Assembly (NCBI RefSeq): GCF_000002995.4 | Contig: NW_025062476.1 | Location: 310,001-374,000 of the forward strand | From: Brugia malayi | Lineage: Eukaryota; Nematoda; Chromadorea; Rhabditida; Onchocercidae | Direction: 5' to 3' | DNA: 64,000 nucleotides | Shown: positions 61,391-64,000 of the stretch, piece by piece | Position numbering within the stretch: position 1 is the stretch's first letter | Layout: each line of letters opens with the position of its first letter | Position numbers and translations under genes: made by a program | Notes under the pieces: model-generated | Told to the model about the DNA's origin: nothing | The model's database searches: none | Seen by the model: the letters and a program-made list of their open reading frames with translations, nothing else

Positions 61391-62753
61391 TGTTCTGCAC
61401 TAAAAGAACTAATTATTTGATTTGAATAACATTCCATTAATGAAGCCTGAAGCTATCCAAATAATGAGATAAATGGTATGAAAAAGATTACAAACCAAGG
61501 GAAAGAACAGATTCATTTTGAGCAGAACGAGTTGAGCAACAGGCTAGTATATTTTGTTAACCAATAAAAAGGTTTGCAACAGCTATGCATTTTTGTTGAA
61601 GGAAGAAATGATAAAGATTAGAAATTAATGCTATGAGGGACAAAACGACAGTCTCGATAACAGTTGTAGCTATCAATAAATAATTATACATTCGGTAAAC
61701 AAAGGATACATTTCAGATTACGCATCCTGTCATACCTGTTTAATTAATGCTTCGAAAAGGGTACCAAATGACTTAGTAGTAAGGAATGCTTCTGAATACT
61801 GTGAAATGCTTGAGTTCAACCAATTAAGCAATAATTAGAACAGACAAATGACACTGAGAGTTGTTCGAGTGACACTCACTTTCTGTCCTGCATATCAACA
61901 AGAGACGTCCGTCACAACACAAAGACCCTACCACTAAACTTAAACCACGTGACGGAAACTACGTAACTACGCCAAACCCAAAGCCTTGTTGCCGCCCAGT
62001 GAACAAACTCCCGCTCGTTTTTCTTTCTATTTGAAGTGCTGCAGCCAAAAATTCTGACATATAAAAATTCATGTGAGTCACGTCGGGTCACGAGTCAGAC
62101 CGTTCCTTGAATCCCGTGGTCGTTTATCTATCGGTCCTTTAGTGCAGTGAACCCCACTTGACCTTTTGTCGTTCTCACAGTGCAAGCAGTTTCTCTGCTG
62201 TGAATCACAGTAGCTCAGATAATAAGGACATTTGACCGCTAACTCATTTCGAGAATGAACACAACAGCTTGAGATAAAGGAATGTTCGAGATTAATGACG
62301 TGGAATACCTAATGTACAGATATGAATATTATTAGCTCTCAGTGATCTTTAAACTAAAACCATGCACTGTGATGAAAGATGACAAAAGCTTCTCCCATCC
62401 TTTCTTAATAACAGCTGTTCTGTGTAATTCTATAATGTTATTAATTAATTAATTGATTTTTAAACGGTCGTTTGCAATTTCTAATTAAATCAAGTCGCTC
62501 AAGTGCCTTAAATGAAAGCGTATCTGGTACAGATCGTTAAATGGAATTTTCTTTCTCCGTTGTTTATCCCTCCTTAAACTTTACAAAAAAAAAAAAAAAA
62601 AAAGCAACTAAAAGCGGATAATGGCATGATTATATCGAATACGATAATTGTGATATTACTAATAATTGCTAGCATGACAGTGATGATGATAATCATGTCT
62701 ATGGTAGTTGTAATCCCTGGAAATCTCTTTCATTTTAATGATTGGTGATAATT
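61391..62753. other. Intergenic region between divergent genes
   Basis: Lies between the POLE4-like (minus) and SSADH (plus) 5' ends and should contain both promoters. A GC-richer patch lies at 61890-62230, and an A run lies at 62584-62602. No coding region seen. Confidence 0.5.
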
Positions 62754-62759
62754 GTTCAG
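62754..62759 (+). promoter_or_regulatory. Likely trans-splice acceptor, SSADH
   Basis: TTGTTCAG ends at 62759, four bases before the ATG at 62764. Confidence 0.5.
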
Positions 62760-62763
62760 TGGA

Positions 62764-63839
62764 ATGAATGGAAGGACGACGCATTTGTTTAGTCGATGTA
62801 TAATACATTCATTTCTTGACGTACGGTACTATCGGACATCGCTTCTACCTGAAGGTGCAAAGGCCTTTATTAACGGTATTGTTAATAAAGTATTCTTTTT
62901 CTTTTGCAGTGCATGACTGATACAGAAAAATGAAGTATATCGTTGCAAAAAAAAAAAAAAAAAACAGTTGAAAAATCAGAGAAAAAATGGAATAAAAATG
63001 TTTTTCTTACAAGAGTTCTTCGATCAGTCCGAACTATTCTGTAATTATTAACAAACATCAAAAAATATATTAGGAACATCAAGTTAGATTATTAGTTTTT
63101 GGTCGGGTAAAGTAGAAATATTCCGGGAAGTATCAGCTAAATGACTGAATGGTTTATTTATAGGACGATGGATTAATGCATTATCAAACTCCACTTTTCA
63201 AGTAGTAAATCCATACAATAATGAGCTCATATGTAGATGTACCAATTGTGATGCAATCGATGCAGAAAAAGTAAGTTATACAACGACTAAATAAACAAAT
63301 GTGATTTAGTGATGGAGACTTTTAATAGTATAATGAATCTAATGCTTGAAATCTATGATTTGAAAATTGAAGTCTGTGAAAGCAGCACGGGAAGCCTACA
63401 GCGCATGGTCATCGTCTACAACCGCTAAAGAACGTGGTACAATACTAGACAACTGGCACCGCAAAATGTTGGAAAAGCAGAATGAGTTAGCCGAACTTAT
63501 TACCCTTGAAGAAGTATATTTGTTGATTTCTATGTTACTTCATTTTTTCATTTTCTTTTGATCTTTTACATTTTTCAGTTTTTTCATTGCTATTTATATT
63601 CCACCTTTCTTTAAAAATCATTCTTCCCTGACTGATTAAGAAAAATGGACTGATTTAGTACCTTTCAGGGTAAACCACTAGAAGAAGCTCGCGGTGAAAT
63701 TGTTTATTCAGCATCATTTCTGAAGTGGTTTGCCGAGGAAGCCCGACGAGTATATGGGCAGATTGTAAAGCCTATATCGACACATCGAGTACATTTTCAC
63801 GCTCGTGAACCGATTGGCGTCGTTGGAATTATTACACCT
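62764..63839 (+). CDS. ALDH5A1: Succinate-semialdehyde dehydrogenase, 5' part
   Basis: An NAD(P)-dependent aldehyde dehydrogenase that oxidises succinic semialdehyde to succinate in the GABA shunt, in mitochondria. Exons in the window: 62764-62875, 63164-63270, 63373-63513 and 63669-63839; a GTAAAC donor after 63839 sends the gene off the right edge. The first 30 residues (MNGRTTHLFSRCIIHSFLDV and on) are Arg-rich with one acid, fitting a mitochondrial presequence. Family blocks: KAFINGRWINA, FQVVNPYNNELI, AWSSSTTAKERGTIL, ELAELITLEEGKPLEEARGE, and the SSADH-typical YSASFLKWFAEEARRVYG and PIGVVGIITP. The last is followed in the family by the WNFP loop, here in the next exon. The catalytic Cys and Glu lie beyond the window. 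The FLxWFxEEARRxYG motif separates it from other ALDH families. Confidence 0.9.
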
Positions 63840-64000
63840 GTAAACATTTTATTCAGTTTTTTAGATTACGATCTTCCCAAATTAATGGACTTTTTCTCAC
63901 TGTAAACGTTTTATAAAGTCCCAGTTGGAGTGATTAAATTATCTAATTAGAAAAAGTCATCCTGATCAGATAGATTTTTTTCACAATATCATTTCCTGTA

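Overview
The window looks like a nuclear chromosome segment from a nematode, most likely a parasitic clade III (spirurid or filarial type) worm. The DNA is strongly AT-rich. Genes are split into many exons by mostly 50-500 bp introns with the nematode TTTTCAG/R acceptor. Several genes have an acceptor-like TTTCAG a few bases before the first ATG with no matching upstream donor, as expected for spliced-leader trans-splicing. There are no operons of bacterial type, no Shine-Dalgarno sites and no mobile element that I can recognise. The assignment rests on gene structure and general protein similarity. No database search was possible. Exon models were built by hand from splice consensus, and every junction listed keeps the reading frame.

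Layout from left to right: two isolated candidate exons at 1.5 kb (+, PH-domain-like) and 4.9 kb (-); an 18-exon uncharacterised gene (+, 6.7-12.9 kb); a selenocysteine lyase/cysteine desulfurase-like gene (-, 14.8-17.3 kb); the complex I subunit NDUFA7 (+, 18.5-19.5 kb); a GM2-activator-like secreted lipid-binding protein (+, 23.5-25.3 kb); methylenetetrahydrofolate reductase (-, 27.2-32.2 kb) with a decayed copy of its second exon in intron 1; about 9 kb of repeat-dotted intergenic DNA; a facilitative glucose transporter (+, core 47.4-51.1 kb) with two further possible first exons at 40.9 and 43.1 kb and a decayed exon copy; a repeat-bearing broken reading frame (-, 52.9-53.6 kb); a dienoyl-CoA isomerase ECH1 (+, 53.8-55.8 kb); an HSDL2-type dehydrogenase with an SCP2 domain (+, 56.6-59.8 kb); a POLE4/CHRAC-like histone-fold protein (-, 60.3-61.4 kb); and the 5' part of succinate-semialdehyde dehydrogenase (+, from 62.8 kb off the right edge).

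Most recognised genes are central metabolism: respiratory chain, one-carbon folate metabolism, sugar uptake, fatty-acid handling, GABA-shunt aldehyde oxidation and selenium/sulfur transfer. I see no dedicated pathway cluster, and no novel defence or mobile system. The most interesting points are the large uncharacterised gene with an internal repeat motif, active-site departures in the selenocysteine lyase-like and ECH1 proteins, two independent decayed exon duplications, the likely alternative promoters of the glucose transporter, and the minisatellites.
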